Both the position numbers and the translations under genes were made by a program. Below are positions 6,549 to 7,566 of a stretch of DNA of 7,566 nt, one piece after another. The stretch's first letter is position 1. Each line of letters starts with the position of its first letter. The stretch covers positions 1 to 7,566 of the forward strand of contig JAFLEG010000193.1 of NCBI GenBank assembly GCA_017302195.1, given 5' to 3'. Source of the stretch: Verrucomicrobiota bacterium. Its GTDB lineage: Bacteria; Verrucomicrobiota; Verrucomicrobiia; Limisphaerales; UBA9464. The notes beneath the pieces are model-generated. The model ran no database searches, was not told the DNA's origin, and saw only the letters and a list, made by a program, of their open reading frames with translations.

Positions 6549-7566
6549 GCCTTTCCCGCCGTCTTCTGGCCGCCGTCTCGATGGCCCTGCTGCTGCTGGG
6601 CGCCCTGCAGGGCGCCGACCTGCGGATGTGGGAGCGTTCCTATGTGACTCTGGAAGTCACTTCCAAGGAATACGACTACTCCCAGCCCTGGAGCAAACCC
6701 ACCCGCACGGTGCGCAAGGGGGGCGTGGTGCTTGCGGACCGCGAGATTTTGACAACCGCCCAGCATCTGCCCGGGGCCACCCTGGTCCGGTTGCAGCGCG
6801 GTGGCCGCGGGAAGTGGTATGACGCCCGGGTGACCTGGTCGGACCCACACGCCAATCTCGCCCTGGTCACCACCGATGCCGACACCTTCTGGGAAGGACT
6901 CCAGCCGGCCGAACTGGCCGCCGTGGTCCCGCCGGGTCCCGACTTCAACCTGATCCGGTGGCGCGACGGCAATCTGGAGAGCCGCCGCGTGGAGTTCAGC
7001 AAGTTCAGCGTCCGCGAGGGCACGCTGAGCTTTGCACCGCGACTGACCCTGGAGGTCAACACCGAGTTGGGCGGACTGGGCTGGGCGGAGGCGGTGACAC
7101 TCAACGGATCCGTGGTCGGTCTCACGGCGTCCAAGACCGGCAACACCTGCCAGGTCATCCCCTCATCGCTGATCCGCCGGGTGCTGGCGTCCCGCAAATC
7201 AGGCGCCTATCGCGGGCTGGGGTACTTCGACTTCACCTGGCAGCCCGGGGAGAATCCGGCAACACTCCGGTTCCTGAAGCTGTCCGGACCCGAGCGCGGC
7301 GCGGTGGTCACCGAGGTGCTCAGCCGCACCAATGCGCCGTCGGTGCTCAAGCCGCGGGACCTCCTCCTGGAGGTGGATGGATTCCCCGTGGATGTGCAGG
7401 GGGACTACGAGGATCCGGACTATGGCCACCTGATGCTCGAGAACCTCGCGACCCGCTCGAAGTTCGCCGGGGACACGGTGCCCATGAAGATCTGGCGCGA
7501 CGGGGCGGAGCAGACCGTGGAATACGTCCTACCGGTCGCCACCTACCGTGATGAGCTGCTGCCAGC
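6545..7566 (+). CDS. Exported HtrA-like pseudoprotease with PDZ domain, 3' end outside window
   Basis: ATG 6545 overlaps the TGA of the protease gene (ATGA), with no Shine-Dalgarno visible, so translation by coupling is likely. The 340 visible residues start with a signal peptide (SRRLLAAVSMALLLLGALQGA, cleaved near 23-24). The fold aligns with the upstream protease: GGVVLADREILTTAQHL matches GSGFVIRGRRIMTNAHV, DARVTWSDPHANLALV matches QARVAYVGHDCDLALL, and NGSVVGLTA matches DDKVVGVAF. In this alignment the catalytic His is Gln73 (His74 is next to it), Asp is Asn104, and the GNSGGP nucleophile site reads NTELGGLGW (172-180) with Gly176 in place of Ser. A PDZ domain follows at about 223-330 (RGLGYF, AVVTEVLSRTNAPS, LKPRDLLLEVDGFPV, VPMKIWRDG). 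It therefore looks catalytically dead but structurally kept, perhaps as a partner, substrate adaptor or regulator of the active enzyme. Homology of the pair is clear by eye; the role is inference. Confidence 0.85.
   Translation, partial: MSLSRRLLAAVSMALLLLGALQGADLRMWERSYVTLEVTSKEYDYSQPWSKPTRTVRKGGVVLADREILTTAQHLPGATLVRLQRGGRGKWYDARVTWSDPHANLALVTTDADTFWEGLQPAELAAVVPPGPDFNLIRWRDGNLESRRVEFSKFSVREGTLSFAPRLTLEVNTELGGLGWAEAVTLNGSVVGLTASKTGNTCQVIPSSLIRRVLASRKSGAYRGLGYFDFTWQPGENPATLRFLKLSGPERGAVVTEVLSRTNAPSVLKPRDLLLEVDGFPVDVQGDYEDPDYGHLMLENLATRSKFAGDTVPMKIWRDGAEQTVEYVLPVATYRDELLP
6599..6616. repeat. Perfect 18-bp palindrome within the signal peptide region of the pseudoprotease gene
   Basis: GGCGCCCTG followed by CAGGGCGCC is a perfect, loop-free inverted repeat. 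It encodes the end of the signal peptide (GALQGA), about 55 bases after the start codon. It could form an mRNA hairpin or may simply reflect GC-rich Ala/Gly/Leu codons. Confidence 0.5.

Noticed and set aside
6545..7566. Calling the second protease-fold gene a decaying pseudogene
   Set aside because: The frame is intact for 340 codons with a signal peptide and a clear PDZ domain. Changes at the triad are point replacements rather than frameshifts or stops, so a maintained pseudoenzyme fits better.

Overview
The window is GC-rich bacterial DNA with four protein genes and no RNA gene, transposon or CRISPR array. The proteins all look exported. They combine a long multi-domain enzyme with cytochrome motifs, Ig-like modules of the Big_5 type, and a short C-terminal module of a kind I associate with secreted proteins of Verrucomicrobiota. 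I infer a verrucomicrobial (Limisphaerales/Pedosphaera-like) origin from module style only; no marker gene confirms it.

Layout. Positions 1-2959, minus strand: a very long frame, open to the window edge. It encodes a secreted PQQ-dependent sugar dehydrogenase (GSDH fold) fused to an SO2930/HNE_0200-type diheme cytochrome c segment, a beta-rich module and the start of an Ig-like region. Positions 2960-3225: intergenic DNA with two adjacent inverted repeats and a possible promoter very close to that gene's start. Positions 3226-4980, minus strand: a secreted protein with two clearly duplicated Ig-like domains and further beta-rich modules. Positions 4981-5090: a 110-bp divergent spacer. Positions 5091-6548, plus strand: a Deg/HtrA-type serine protease with an intact His-Asp-Ser triad, a PDZ domain and a C-terminal region resembling the plant DEG2/9/10 type. 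Positions 6545-7566, plus strand, open to the window edge: a second protein of the same fold, overlapping the first by ATGA, in which all three catalytic residues appear to be replaced.

Working together. The two plus-strand genes look like a translationally coupled protease/pseudoprotease pair acting outside the cytoplasm. This is the most interesting system here. The two minus-strand genes are both secreted but are separated by 266 bp, so a shared transcript is uncertain. The dehydrogenase-cytochrome fusion suggests sugar oxidation with electrons passed within one polypeptide to hemes. I see no functional link between the two halves of the window beyond shared export.
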